From JAXLSZ01 sp046330315 (lineage in GTDB: Bacteria > Actinomycetota > Thermoleophilia > Solirubrobacterales > 70-9), in contig JAXLSZ010000010.1 in NCBI GenBank assembly GCA_046330315.1, positions 62,001 through 126,000 on the forward strand: a stretch of DNA of 64,000 nt. Direction: 5' to 3'. Every line of letters begins with the position of its first letter. The first letter of the stretch is position 1. The position numbers and the translations under genes were made by a program. The notes beneath the pieces are model-generated. The model was not told the DNA's origin and searched no databases. It worked only from the letters and a program-made list of their open reading frames with translations. Below are positions 33,303-42,418 of this stretch, piece after piece.

Positions 33303-33989
33303 ATGGCCCTTCCTTCCCTCAAGAGCATCAACTGGGTGACCACCGACTGCTACGGCACCCTGATCGACTGGGAGAAGGGGATCCTCGACGCCTGCCGCAA
33401 GGAGGCCGACAAGGACGGCCTCTCCTTCGAGGACGGGCCCTTCCTGGAGCGCTTCTTCGAGGTCCAGGCGGAGATCATGGGCGGCTCCTACGAGCTCTAC
33501 GCCGAGGTGCTGCGCCGCACGATCGTCAAGGTCGCGGGCGAGATCGGCTGGGAGATCGAGCCCTCGCGCGCCCAGTTCCTGCCCGACAGCGTCGCCTACT
33601 GGCCCCCCTTCAGGGAGACCAACGCGGCGATGGACCGGCTGGCCAAGCGCTACGAGATCGGGATCATCTCCAACATCGACGACAAGCTGCTCGGCATCTC
33701 CAGAAACCACCTGCGCACCGACCTCGACCTCGTGGTCACCGCCCAGCAGGTCCGCAGCTACAAGCCGGACCCGACCCACTTCAAGGAGTGCGCCCGCCGG
33801 ATCGGCGGCAAGAAGGGCTGGCTGCACATCGGCTGCAGCTACGCCAACGACGTCGCCCCGCTGCTGAAGATGAACGTGCCGGTGATCTGGGTGAACCGCC
33901 ACGGCGAGAAGCTCGAGGGCCGCAAGCCCCCCGGAGCCGAGGTGAAGACCTTCCGCGAGGCGGTCAAGAAGCTCGGCGCCGGCGGCTAG
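33303..33989 (+). CDS. HAD-family hydrolase, haloacid dehalogenase type II-like
   Basis: A 228-residue protein from ATG 33303. Motif I 'VTTDCYGTLIDWEKG' has the nucleophile Asp followed by C-Y-G-T-L, the pattern of L-2-haloacid dehalogenases rather than the DxD of phosphatases. Motif II is 'IGIISNIDD', the Lys motif 'RSYKPDPTHFKECARRIG' and the acidic motif 'LHIGCSYANDVAPLLKMN'. Small-molecule dehalogenase or related hydrolase; substrate unproven. Divergent from sucC. Confidence 0.85.
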   Translation: MALPSLKSINWVTTDCYGTLIDWEKGILDACRKEADKDGLSFEDGPFLERFFEVQAEIMGGSYELYAEVLRRTIVKVAGEIGWEIEPSRAQFLPDSVAYWPPFRETNAAMDRLAKRYEIGIISNIDDKLLGISRNHLRTDLDLVVTAQQVRSYKPDPTHFKECARRIGGKKGWLHIGCSYANDVAPLLKMNVPVIWVNRHGEKLEGRKPPGAEVKTFREAVKKLGAGG

Positions 33990-34137
33990 CTCGGCGCCGG
34001 CGGCGGGGCCTCCTCAGAGCCACCCGAAGGCCGCGGCGCAGGCCCGCCGCCCCGCTCGCCCGCGGGCGCCGATCGCGCGGGGCGGGGATGGAGATGCTCT
34101 ACCGTGTCGAAACTCCACCCGGGATCGCGGTTTTGAG

Positions 34138-35808
34138 GTGAACGGGTCCTTGAAGCTCCTTGCAACGCACAAGTGGCGGCTGGCGGCGCTGGGCTGTCTC
34201 GCCCTGGCGGCGCTCTGCCTGCTCGCCGCCGGGCGGGGGGCGGGGGCCGCGACGCCGCAGCGCCCCAACTTCGTCGTAATCCAGACCGACGACCAGACCC
34301 TGGCCGAGCTTCACGCCCACTGGCTGACCCCGCTCGGCAACCGGGCGAGGGTGATGCCCAATACCCTCGACCTGATCCGCCGCCACGGGATCTCCTTCCG
34401 GCGCTACTACGTCTCCTACCCGCTCTGCTGCCCCTCCAGGTCCTCGCTGCTCAGCGGCCGCTACGCCCACAGCAACGGGGTGATCTCCAACAAGGCGCCG
34501 AACGGCGGCTGGGTCGGCTTCCGCAAGAAGCCGATCTACAGGCACAACCTGGCGGTCTGGCTGCAGCGGGCGGGCTACCGCACGATCCACCTCGGGAAGT
34601 TCCTCAACGTCTACGGGGGAGCCGGTCCCGACGACCCGACGACCGTGGTGCCGCCCGGCTGGGATGAGTGGCAGACCGACGCGACCGACAACTCGACCCG
34701 CCTCTACTACGGCTACCTGCTCAACGACGACGGCCGCATCGAGGGCCCGTTCGGCGACCCCGGCTACGACCAGACGAACGGCAAGGACCCGCCCGGCTGC
34801 CCGCTGGAGCCGCCCGGGACCTGCAACTACCAGGAGGACCTGCTCACCGCCCGCGCCGTCCGCCAGATCGAGGCCTCCTCTGCTCAGGGCCCCTTCTACC
34901 TCCAGCTCGACTACAACTCCCCGCACGGCGACTCGGCGCCGCCGATCGGCCCCGAGCCCGCGCCCCGCCACTACGACAGCGCCAGAGACACCCCGCTGCC
35001 CCGCACCCCGGCCTTCAACGAGGGCGATGTCGCCGACAAGCCCAGCTTCATCCGCGACGACGCCGAGCTGCTGGATCCCGAGAGCATCCGCCGGATCCGC
35101 GTCGAGTACCAGAAGAGCCTGGAGTCGCTTCGCTCCGTGGACGAGGGCGTCAGGCGGGTGATCGCAGCGCTGCGCAGGAGCGGCGAGCTCTCCGACACCT
35201 ACGTCTTCTTCACCTCCGACAACGGCTTCTTCTTCGGGGAGCACCGCCTGGAGCGCTCCAAGTTCCTGCCCTACGAGCCGGCGGTCCACCTGCCGCTGCT
35301 GGTCAGGGGGCCCGGGATCCGGGCCGGCTCGACCAGTCCCGAGCTCGCCGCCAACATCGACATCGCCCCGACCGTCGTTGAGCTGGCCCGGGCCCGGGCG
35401 GACCGCTCCTTCGACGGGCGCTCGCTGGTCCCCTACTGGCGGGACAGCGCGCGGCGCAGCCGGGTTCCCCTGCTGCTGGAGTCCTTCGCGAAGGCGACCG
35501 ACATCGTCCCCGGCCCCCGCCCCCGCCGGGCCTCGATCTCGATCTCGGCGCCGCCGGAGAACTACCTGGGGGTCCGGCTCGGCCCCTACAAGTACGTCGA
35601 GTACGAGACGGGCGACCGGGAGCTCTACGACCTCGCCAGGGACCCCTACGAGCTCGAGAACCGGGTCACCGACCCCCGCTACGACCGGGTCCAGGCCTAC
35701 CTGCGCCGGCAGCTCAAGCGCCTGCAGCGCTGCACCGGCAGCGACTGCCGGTTCACCCCCGGCCCGATCCCCGAGCCGCTCGGGCTCAGTTCCCGCCGAG
35801 CGGGGTGA
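34138..35808 (+). CDS. Secreted formylglycine-type sulfatase
   Basis: A 556-residue protein from GTG 34138 with a Sec signal peptide (hydrophobic 16-36). The metal-binding start 'PNFVVIQTDDQTLAELH' is near residue 43, and the FGly motif C-C-P-S-R begins at Cys97 ('YPLCCPSRSSLLSGRYAHSN'), so the nucleophile would be made by formylglycine-generating enzyme. 'TYVFFTSDNGFFFGEHRL' supplies further metal ligands, and the C-terminal 'ELYDLARDPYELENRV' is characteristic of arylsulfatase / GlcNAc-6-sulfatase groups. No FGE gene is visible in the window. Its 3' end overlaps the convergent membrane protein by 23 bases. Confidence 0.9.
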   Translation: MNGSLKLLATHKWRLAALGCLALAALCLLAAGRGAGAATPQRPNFVVIQTDDQTLAELHAHWLTPLGNRARVMPNTLDLIRRHGISFRRYYVSYPLCCPSRSSLLSGRYAHSNGVISNKAPNGGWVGFRKKPIYRHNLAVWLQRAGYRTIHLGKFLNVYGGAGPDDPTTVVPPGWDEWQTDATDNSTRLYYGYLLNDDGRIEGPFGDPGYDQTNGKDPPGCPLEPPGTCNYQEDLLTARAVRQIEASSAQGPFYLQLDYNSPHGDSAPPIGPEPAPRHYDSARDTPLPRTPAFNEGDVADKPSFIRDDAELLDPESIRRIRVEYQKSLESLRSVDEGVRRVIAALRRSGELSDTYVFFTSDNGFFFGEHRLERSKFLPYEPAVHLPLLVRGPGIRAGSTSPELAANIDIAPTVVELARARADRSFDGRSLVPYWRDSARRSRVPLLLESFAKATDIVPGPRPRRASISISAPPENYLGVRLGPYKYVEYETGDRELYDLARDPYELENRVTDPRYDRVQAYLRRQLKRLQRCTGSDCRFTPGPIPEPLGLSSRRAG

Positions 35809-37858
35809 GGATGCCGCGGGGCCCGACCTCGTAGACGCCGATCTGGTTGCGCCCCGGCTGCAGGGCGCGCGGCGGGACCACGGCGCCGTAGCGCATACCC
35901 CCCTGGTCGAGGAAGGAGCGCGTGGTCGCCTCGACCGTGCCGTTGACGGTGATCGCGATCAGCCTGCCGGCTGGCACCCCCTCGAGCTCGCCGGCCACGA
36001 AGGCAGGAACGGTGCCGCCTCGCGGGGCCACGTCCTCGTACTCGCTCCCGGACTCCACCGTCGCCGAGGTCCCCGGGGGGATGCCGATCGAGAGGGCGGG
36101 GGCCGCCGTTCCCAGCAGCCACGGGGCCGGCCCGAGCCCGAAGATGCCGCCGTCGCCGAGGCGGAAGCGGGCCTGCCTGAGCACGCCGCGGCGCTCCCGA
36201 AGCAGGCGCGAGAGCGGCACGCGGACCGTCTCCCCCTGGCCGTTGGTCACCTCGACCTCGCCGCCGCGGCCGTCCTCGGCGATCGGCCTGCCCGCGGTGG
36301 GGTAGACGTCGGTGATCCCGAGCTGGCGGGCGATCGTCGGGACGAGGTCCACGGTGCGGGTGTGGACCAGGGAGGTCCGGCCCCTCCTCTGGCCCGGGTA
36401 CTTGACGAACAGCGGCGGGTTGCCGACGCCGCCGAGGTTCTGCGGTTCGGCGATCCGCCTGTAGATCGCCTTTCCCTGGAAGGAGATCCCGTGGTCGGCG
36501 ACCACCACGACCATCGCCCGCTTCCAGATCCCCAGCGACTTCAGCCTCCTGATCAGGAGGCCGACCAGGTGGTCGGCGTAGGCCGTCTGCAGGTAGTGGC
36601 GCTGCTCGGCGGTGGCGATCCCGGCCGGGCCGACCGCCCAGCGGGCCGCGCTGGGGGTGTTGAGGTCCGAGATCGAGCGGTCGGCGTAGGTCTGCCCGCC
36701 GGGCAAGAAGCGCCAGGGCTCGTGCGGGACCTCCATGTGGATCAGGCTGAGGGTCCGCCCCGTCGGCGGGATCCCGTTCAGCCAGGCCGGGAACTCGCGC
36801 GGGCTGGGCAGCGCGAAGAGGTCCTGCGCGTAGCGGCCTGCGCCCTTCTCGTCGGTGTCGGCGTTGTTGCCGAAGTCTCCGAAGGTGGTGCTGACGTTGG
36901 GGAGCTCGTTGGCCAGGGCCGGGGGCAGGACGATCCTGCCCTCCACGTAGCGCAGGTCGGAGGCCAGGCTCTTCAGCCGGTCCTCCTGGGAGGGCCGCCT
37001 CACCGCGCCGCAAAGAGACTGCGGGCAGACGTGGGTGACGGACTCCCTGACGTGGAGGCGGTAGGCGCCCCCGAGCAGCGTGAAGATGCTGTTGGGCTGG
37101 TCGGAGGCGATCGGCAGGGTGGTGCCCGTGGGGTTGTTCCCGGTCATGATCGCGGGAACCGCGCGCCCGGTGAAATCGGCCACGGTGGTGTTGTTCGGGT
37201 ACCAGGTGGCCTGCCGCGCCAGGGCGGCGAAATGGGGAAAGCGGCGGGCGTCGATGCGGCCGTCGCGACCGAGCAGGGTGGCGGTCGGGAACTCGTCGAA
37301 GATCACCTCGACCACGGGGGTCCTCGAGGGGACCTTGACCCCCAGCGCGCTGGCCTCGCTCTGGGGCAGGATCAGCTTCGAGGTGTCGCTGAAGAAGAGG
37401 AAGATGGCCAGGAAGACGAGCGGCGAGAAAGCCAGCACGTCGAAGACGCTGCGCACGTATCGCGTCGTTGCGAGCAGGTGGGCGATGCCCGCCCCGAGCG
37501 CGAGAGCCCCGGCGACGATCAGCCAGGTGGGGCCCGTGAAGGCCCGCTTCTCGATCCCCACGAAGAAGACCGCGGCAAGCAGCGCCACGAGGACCATGTG
37601 GAGGGCCTGGTAGCCGCTCCGCGTGAAGGCGGAGAGGACGGCCTCCACGGCGAGCATGAGCAGCGGCGGCAGCAGCGTGAAGCAGAGGGCGAAGACGACG
37701 ATGTCGCCGGCGGTGTTGCCTCGCGCCACGAAGAAGTCGGGGTTCTTGCCGAGCAGGTCCAAAAGGGGCTGGGCGAAGGCGAAGGCCCAGAGCGCGCCGA
37801 GGTGGGCGCCGCCGATCAGCAGCTCCCGCAGGCGCGCGCCGCGAAATGCCTCACTCAC
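35786..37858 (-). CDS. Membrane-anchored sulfatase-fold protein, copy 3
   Basis: A 690-residue protein from GTG 37858. Four to five N-terminal helices (about 15-160) precede an alkaline-phosphatase-like domain: 'PVVEVIFDEFPTATLLGRDG', 'TTVADFTGRAVPAIMTGNNP' at the nucleophile site (no C-x-P-x-R) and 'MVVVVADHGISFQGKAIYRR'. 'LSLIHMEVPHEPWRFLPGG' aligns with 'LNFLHVQLPHIPYQYLPSG' of copy 1. The C-terminal domain ends 'LIAITVNGTVEATTRSF'. It is more diverged than copies 1 and 2. Predicted to act on an extracytoplasmic envelope polymer; the chemistry is inferred. Confidence 0.8.
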   Translation of the reverse strand: MSEAFRGARLRELLIGGAHLGALWAFAFAQPLLDLLGKNPDFFVARGNTAGDIVVFALCFTLLPPLLMLAVEAVLSAFTRSGYQALHMVLVALLAAVFFVGIEKRAFTGPTWLIVAGALALGAGIAHLLATTRYVRSVFDVLAFSPLVFLAIFLFFSDTSKLILPQSEASALGVKVPSRTPVVEVIFDEFPTATLLGRDGRIDARRFPHFAALARQATWYPNNTTVADFTGRAVPAIMTGNNPTGTTLPIASDQPNSIFTLLGGAYRLHVRESVTHVCPQSLCGAVRRPSQEDRLKSLASDLRYVEGRIVLPPALANELPNVSTTFGDFGNNADTDEKGAGRYAQDLFALPSPREFPAWLNGIPPTGRTLSLIHMEVPHEPWRFLPGGQTYADRSISDLNTPSAARWAVGPAGIATAEQRHYLQTAYADHLVGLLIRRLKSLGIWKRAMVVVVADHGISFQGKAIYRRIAEPQNLGGVGNPPLFVKYPGQRRGRTSLVHTRTVDLVPTIARQLGITDVYPTAGRPIAEDGRGGEVEVTNGQGETVRVPLSRLLRERRGVLRQARFRLGDGGIFGLGPAPWLLGTAAPALSIGIPPGTSATVESGSEYEDVAPRGGTVPAFVAGELEGVPAGRLIAITVNGTVEATTRSFLDQGGMRYGAVVPPRALQPGRNQIGVYEVGPRGILTPLGGN

Positions 37859-37890
37859 CCAGGATCACGCCGACGGGTGGGTCCCGTTCC

Positions 37891-39306
37891 TCACGGATGC
37901 GCCTCGTAGAGGACCCGGGTTCCCGAAGGGAGCGACTCGGTTCGCCGGACCTCGAACCGCCGGCCCAGCTCGGCCTCGAAGGTTTCGAGCCGGTAGTCGG
38001 CGTTCGAGCCCTCCCGCTTGCCGGAGAGCAGGCGGCGAACCATCGGGTCCTCCCTCTTTGGAAACTCGATCACGACCGCGGCCCCGAGGCCGCGCAGCCA
38101 GTCGAGAAACTCGGCGAGCGGCACGTTGGCCGTGATCGAGACGTGGTGGACGAGGGCCAGCGCGAGCACCAGGTCCGGGCGGCCGCGGCCTTCCAGCGGC
38201 CGCCTCTCCAGCCCGCGCCAGCCGAGCCCGGGCGACGGGTCGGCCAGGTTGGCGACGAGCGGCAGGATCCGCTCCTCCCCCGCCTCCCGCAGCGAGCGGT
38301 AGAGGGCGTCCACGGTGGCCTGGTCGTAGTCGAAGGCGACCACGCTGCCGGCCGTCTCGGCGGCGAGCCTCGCGAAGGCACCGTCGTTGCACCCCATGTC
38401 CCAGACCAGGTCCGGGGAGGCGCCGGCCACCGCCGAGCGCACGAAGTCGCGCTTGCGCTCGGTGTCCTCGTCGGTGTAGGTGTTGCGCTCGCGGTAGCCG
38501 GTCCAGGCGGTCTCCCCGGCCTTCCACGAGAGCCTCTCGACGAGCTTCCGCATCCGCCGCAGGTTGGCCTTGACGTAGTCGGTCTTGAAGTTCGCCTTCT
38601 TGAGGTCCTCCTTGACCTCGCCGCCCTCGCGCTCCTCGAAGCGGCGCTCGAGCCGGGCGTGCAGGGCGACGTGGGTGAGCACGCCCCGGCGCAGCCTGTC
38701 GCGCAGGGAGAGGAGGTTCGCCGCCTCCCGGGGGGAGATCCCGTCGATCGAGCCCCTCAGCCAGGGCTGGAAGGGCACGTCCCGGTAGGCCTGGAGCATC
38801 AGCGGGTAGAGGTAGAGCATGCAGAACTGCCGGTAGCCGGCCCAGGGCTCGCCCTCGCGCTGGGGCTCGAAGGAGCCGACGTCGATGAAGACCGGGCGCG
38901 AGCCGACGAACTGGACGTTGTAGGGGGTCGCGTCCTTGAGGGTCAGCCCCGCCTCGAGGGCGGCGAGCTCGGTGTCGAGCTGCAGCAGGGCCGCCTCGCG
39001 GAGCATCCCGAAGGTCCACTCGTAGGGATAGGAGACGAAGGGGACCCGCTCGTGGCGAAGCGCCGAGGCGACCCCGTCGGGCAGCAGCCCGGCGGCGAGG
39101 TCCCCGAGCTCGCCGACCGGCACCTCCTCGGTGCCGACCAGCGAGCCGCTCGAGGTCAGCTCGGCGAACAGCGGCGAGTCGCGCAGCGCCCGCCAGTCCT
39201 CCTCGCCGCGCGGGCTGAGCGCCCTGTAGACGGACTCACCGCGGAGCGCGACGCGGCTGTCGCGGTCGCGAAAGGAGCCGCTCTCGGTCTTGGCCTCGGT
39301 CGGCAT
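37891..39306 (-). CDS. SAM-dependent methyltransferase with long N-terminal kinase-like region
   Basis: A 471-residue protein from ATG 39306. The C-terminal half (about 285-460) is a class I methyltransferase: 'SPDLVWDMGCNDGAFARLAA' is motif I, 'VVAFDYDQATVDALYRSL' the acidic strand end, and 'LVLALALVHHVSITANVPL' plus 'AAVVIEFPKREDPMVRR' the later strands. The N-terminal half contains 'LTLKDATPYNVQFVGSRPVF' and 'IDVGSFEP', which resembles a degenerate aminoglycoside-kinase catalytic loop (D-x-x-x-x-N). It lies downstream of the small YLDPGSGS protein on the same strand, a pairing common in actinobacterial polysaccharide loci. Substrate unknown. Confidence 0.82.
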   Translation of the reverse strand: MPTEAKTESGSFRDRDSRVALRGESVYRALSPRGEEDWRALRDSPLFAELTSSGSLVGTEEVPVGELGDLAAGLLPDGVASALRHERVPFVSYPYEWTFGMLREAALLQLDTELAALEAGLTLKDATPYNVQFVGSRPVFIDVGSFEPQREGEPWAGYRQFCMLYLYPLMLQAYRDVPFQPWLRGSIDGISPREAANLLSLRDRLRRGVLTHVALHARLERRFEEREGGEVKEDLKKANFKTDYVKANLRRMRKLVERLSWKAGETAWTGYRERNTYTDEDTERKRDFVRSAVAGASPDLVWDMGCNDGAFARLAAETAGSVVAFDYDQATVDALYRSLREAGEERILPLVANLADPSPGLGWRGLERRPLEGRGRPDLVLALALVHHVSITANVPLAEFLDWLRGLGAAVVIEFPKREDPMVRRLLSGKREGSNADYRLETFEAELGRRFEVRRTESLPSGTRVLYEAHP

Positions 39307-39333
39307 GCGTGCAGCGGCCGCGGCCGGAGACGT

Positions 39334-39561
39334 CTAGACGGTCTCCTTGACCGCTCCCTTCCCGGGCTTGGCCTGCTCGGCTCCGGCCTTCTCGGCGGGG
39401 CTCGGCGCCTCCGCCTCGTCCTTCTTCCAGAAGGCGAGCGTGCGGACGACCTTCTTGCCGAACATCTTGATCGACACCGCCAGGGCGGCGAGGCCGCCCA
39501 GCAACATCTGGATGATCATGCTGCCGCTTCCGGGATCGAGATATGCGAGAACTGTTGACAC
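39334..39561 (-). CDS. Small YLDPGSGS-motif membrane protein
   Basis: A 75-residue protein from GTG 39561, chosen because AGAGGAG lies about 5 bases before it and the first residues 'VSTVLAYLDPGSGSMIIQML' match the conserved start of this small-protein family. One or two hydrophobic helices (about 14-35) are followed by a charged tail rich in Lys/Glu/Pro. The gene is the upstream partner of the methyltransferase, 27 bases apart. Function unknown; likely a membrane partner or anchor. Confidence 0.8.
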   Translation of the reverse strand: MSTVLAYLDPGSGSMIIQMLLGGLAALAVSIKMFGKKVVRTLAFWKKDEAEAPSPAEKAGAEQAKPGKGAVKETV

Positions 39562-39721
39562 GCGACTCCTCTCGTCGACCGTTCTGCCCAACGGCCGCTT
39601 CACAGTTTGGAACGGAGAGCGCTCCCCGCACCGAAGTGACTTCGCAGCGTAACACCAAAAGCCGGAGCCAGCGGGGAAATCGCGCCGTCGGGCGGCGATC
39701 GGGCGCGGTTCTTGCAGCCGG

Positions 39722-41482
39722 TTACTCGATGGTGGCGATCGCGTCGCCGGCCGAGATCGCGGCCCCCTCGGAGACCGCGAGAGCGGTCACCTTGCCGGAG
39801 CGGTGGGCGGTGATCTCGTTCTCCATCTTCATCGCCTCGATCACGCAGACCAGGTCCCCCTCGGAGACCTCGTCGCCCTTCCCGACCGCGACCTTCAGCA
39901 CCGTGCCCTGCAGCGGCGAGGCGAGGGACTCCCCGGAGGCGGAGGAGCCGGCCCCGGCGCCCCGCTCCCGGCGCTGCGGGCGCCTCGGCCCGGAGCCCGG
40001 CGCCGCGGCGGCCTGCTGGGCCGCCCCGAAGACCCTGACCTCGAAGCGCCGGCCCGAGACCTCCACGGTGTAGTCGCGCTCCTCCGCCGGCGCCTCCTCC
40101 CCGGCCGCCGCCGGACCCGGGCCCGGCTCCGGCTTCAGCGACTTCAGCCAGTCGCGATCCTCCATCAGGTCGCGGCAGGTCTCGCCCGCCCGCCACTGGT
40201 CGGTGTCGAGGATCGCCCGGTGGAAGGGGATCAGCGTGGTCAGGCCCTCGATCTCGTACTCGCCGAGCGCCCTCAGCATGCGCCTCGTGGCGTGCTCGCG
40301 GTCGGTGTCCCAGACGATCAGCTTGGCGACCATCGGGTCGTACATCGGCGTCACCTCCGAGCCCGCGACCACCCCGGAGTCCACCCGCACACCGGGGCCG
40401 GCGGGCTCGCGGTAGGCCTCGATCCGCCCCGGCGCCGGGGCGAACTTCTTGTGCGCCGCCTCGGCGTTGATCCGGCACTCGATCGAGTGCCCCCGAAGCT
40501 CGACCTCCGGCTGGGAGACGGAGAGCTCCTCGCCGGCCGCGATCAGCACCTGCTCGCGGACGATGTCCATCCCGGTCACCATCTCGGTCACGCAGTGCTC
40601 GACCTGGACCCGGGTGTTCATCTCCAGGAAGAAGTACTCCTCGCCGACCTGCAGCCCCTCGACCGTGCCCGCCGAGCGGTACCCGACCGCCCGCGCGGCC
40701 TCGGTGGCGATCCCGCCGATCCGCTCGCGCATCTCGGGGTCCACGTGCGGCCCGGGCGCCTCCTCGATCAGCTTCTGGTGGCGGCGCTGAATCGAGCAGT
40801 CGCGCTCGCCCAGGTGGATGACGTTGCCGTGGGAGTCGGCGAGCACCTGCACCTCGACGTGCCGGGGGTCCTCCAGGTAGCGCTCGATGTAGACGCGGGA
40901 GTCCGAGAAGAACTTCTCGCCCTCCCTGGCCGCACCCTCGAAGGCCTCCTCGAGCTCGTCGGGGCCCTGGGCGACCCGGAATCCCTTGCCCCCTCCGCCG
41001 CCGGCCGCCTTGCAGGCGACCGGGTAGCCGGCGTCCTCGGCCTGGGCGCGGGCCTCCTCGAGGTCGGCCGCGGGAGCCGTGGCGCCGGGGACGATCGGGA
41101 CGCCGGCCCCGGCCATGATCTCCCTCGCCCTGGTCTTCGAGCCCATCGCCTCGATCGCCTCGGCCGGGGGACCGATGAAGACTGCTCCCGCGACGCCGCA
41201 GGCGCGGGCGAAGTCGGCGTTCTCGGCCAGGAACCCGTAGCCGGGGTGGATCGCCTCGGCGCCCGCCTGCTCGGCCACCTCGAGGATCCTCGGGATCGCC
41301 AGGTAGCTCTCGGCCGGCACCGCGGGGCCGAGCAGGTGGGCCTCGTCCGCCTCGTGCACGTGGGGGGCGTCGCGGTCGGCCTCGGAGTAGACGGCGATCG
41401 AGGCGATCCCCATCTCCTTGAGCGTGCGCGCGACGCGGATCGCGATCTCGCCGCGGTTGGCGATCAGGACCCTTTCGAACAT
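39722..41482 (-). CDS. accA: Acetyl/propionyl-CoA carboxylase alpha chain (biotin carboxylase + BCCP)
   Basis: A 586-residue protein from ATG 41482. The biotin carboxylase domain (1-450) starts 'MFERVLIANRGEIAIRVART', has 'KAAGGGGGKGFRVAQGPDEL' (ATP-grasp glycine loop), 'RDCSIQRRHQKLIEEAPGP' and 'EYFFLEMNTRVQVEHCVTEM' (catalytic Glu/Asn/Arg). The C-terminal biotinyl domain has 'VCVIEAMKMENEITA' with the biotin Lys near residue 550. The carboxyltransferase partner is probably the subunit encoded at 53301, not adjacent. The gene symbol follows actinobacterial usage. A divergent secreted protein starts about 105 bases upstream. Confidence 0.95.
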   Translation of the reverse strand: MFERVLIANRGEIAIRVARTLKEMGIASIAVYSEADRDAPHVHEADEAHLLGPAVPAESYLAIPRILEVAEQAGAEAIHPGYGFLAENADFARACGVAGAVFIGPPAEAIEAMGSKTRAREIMAGAGVPIVPGATAPAADLEEARAQAEDAGYPVACKAAGGGGGKGFRVAQGPDELEEAFEGAAREGEKFFSDSRVYIERYLEDPRHVEVQVLADSHGNVIHLGERDCSIQRRHQKLIEEAPGPHVDPEMRERIGGIATEAARAVGYRSAGTVEGLQVGEEYFFLEMNTRVQVEHCVTEMVTGMDIVREQVLIAAGEELSVSQPEVELRGHSIECRINAEAAHKKFAPAPGRIEAYREPAGPGVRVDSGVVAGSEVTPMYDPMVAKLIVWDTDREHATRRMLRALGEYEIEGLTTLIPFHRAILDTDQWRAGETCRDLMEDRDWLKSLKPEPGPGPAAAGEEAPAEERDYTVEVSGRRFEVRVFGAAQQAAAAPGSGPRRPQRRERGAGAGSSASGESLASPLQGTVLKVAVGKGDEVSEGDLVCVIEAMKMENEITAHRSGKVTALAVSEGAAISAGDAIATIE

Positions 41483-41588
41483 GGCGGGGCAGTCTATGGG
41501 GGCCGGATTGAAGACGCGGCGCCGGGCTGTAATGCTTAGGCGGTCAAGGGAAACGGGCGGCCGGAGGGCCGCGGGAGGGAGTCAGGCG

Positions 41589-42338
41589 GTGCGCAGGAAA
41601 CTGGTTTGGGCGGTCGTGCCGGCGCTTGCGGCGCTGGGGGCGGCAAGCGCGGCGGCGGAGAACACGCAGCAGCTCAGCGCGCAGTTCTCGACCACGAAGG
41701 CGCCGAAGCAAAGGCGGGTAGGCGGGTCGCTGAACACGATCACCACCACCGGGCTCGCCAACCCGAATCCGCGACCCGGCGAGCTGATCGCTCCCCCCAC
41801 CGACGCCAGGGTCTACTTCGACGACGACATCGACTTCGACTCGAAGGGGCTGCCGGCCTGCGACCCGTCGAAGCTGACCAACACCATCACCTCCCAGGCC
41901 AGGAGGATCTGCGCGAAGTCGATCGTCGGCGGCGGCAAGGCCGTGACGGCGATCGGGGGGCAGCCCAGCGCCCAGGTGCTCTCGGTAGTCACCGCCTTCA
42001 ACGGGCCCAAGCGCAGGGGCCACGACACGCTGGTGATCCACAACCGCTCCGACGCGATCGGCACCACGGTGGTGCTGATCGGGACCCTGCGCGAGGTCGA
42101 GGGGCGGTACGGCAGCTACCTCGACACCCCGGTGCCGCCCCTGCCCCTCGATTCCTCGGTGATCAGCTTCCAGCTGCGGGTCTCGAAGGCCTACCGGGTC
42201 CACGGGCACCGGCACAACTTCGTCGCCGCCCGCTGCGCAGACCCCGACCACACCTGGAACTTCAAGTCGCGGTTCACCTACGACGGCAACGACCCGCTGA
42301 CCTCGTTCGCGACCCAGAAGTGCACGGTCCGCCGGTGA
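41589..42338 (+). CDS. Secreted protein of unknown function
   Basis: About 249 residues from GTG 41589 (GGAGGGAG about 8 bases upstream); ATG 41532 would add 19 residues. N-terminal signal peptide 'KLVWAVVPALAALGAASAAA'. The mature part has a low-complexity start, then 'DARVYFDDDIDFDSKGLPAC', 'KLTNTITSQARRICAKSIVG' and 'VISFQLRVSKAYRVHGHRHN'. Four cysteines (in PAC, RICAK, AARC and QKC) could form two disulfides. It resembles unnamed secreted proteins seen in Solirubrobacterales; no domain is recognised. It is divergent from accA and followed by a tandem repeat. Confidence 0.7.
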   Translation: MRRKLVWAVVPALAALGAASAAAENTQQLSAQFSTTKAPKQRRVGGSLNTITTTGLANPNPRPGELIAPPTDARVYFDDDIDFDSKGLPACDPSKLTNTITSQARRICAKSIVGGGKAVTAIGGQPSAQVLSVVTAFNGPKRRGHDTLVIHNRSDAIGTTVVLIGTLREVEGRYGSYLDTPVPPLPLDSSVISFQLRVSKAYRVHGHRHNFVAARCADPDHTWNFKSRFTYDGNDPLTSFATQKCTVRR

Positions 42339-42418
42339 GCGGGGGGCGCCCGGCCGGTCCGCAGGCGAGCGGAGAGTTCCCGGCCGGTCCGCAGGCGAGC
42401 GGGGAGCGCCCGGCCGGG
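42336..42418. repeat. 30-bp tandem repeat, 2.8 copies
   Basis: Units starting GAGCGG at 42337, 42367 and 42397 share CCGGCCGGTCCGCAGGC with small changes in between. The array fills the whole gap between the secreted protein's stop codon and the GTG of the PHP gene. Confidence 0.8.
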
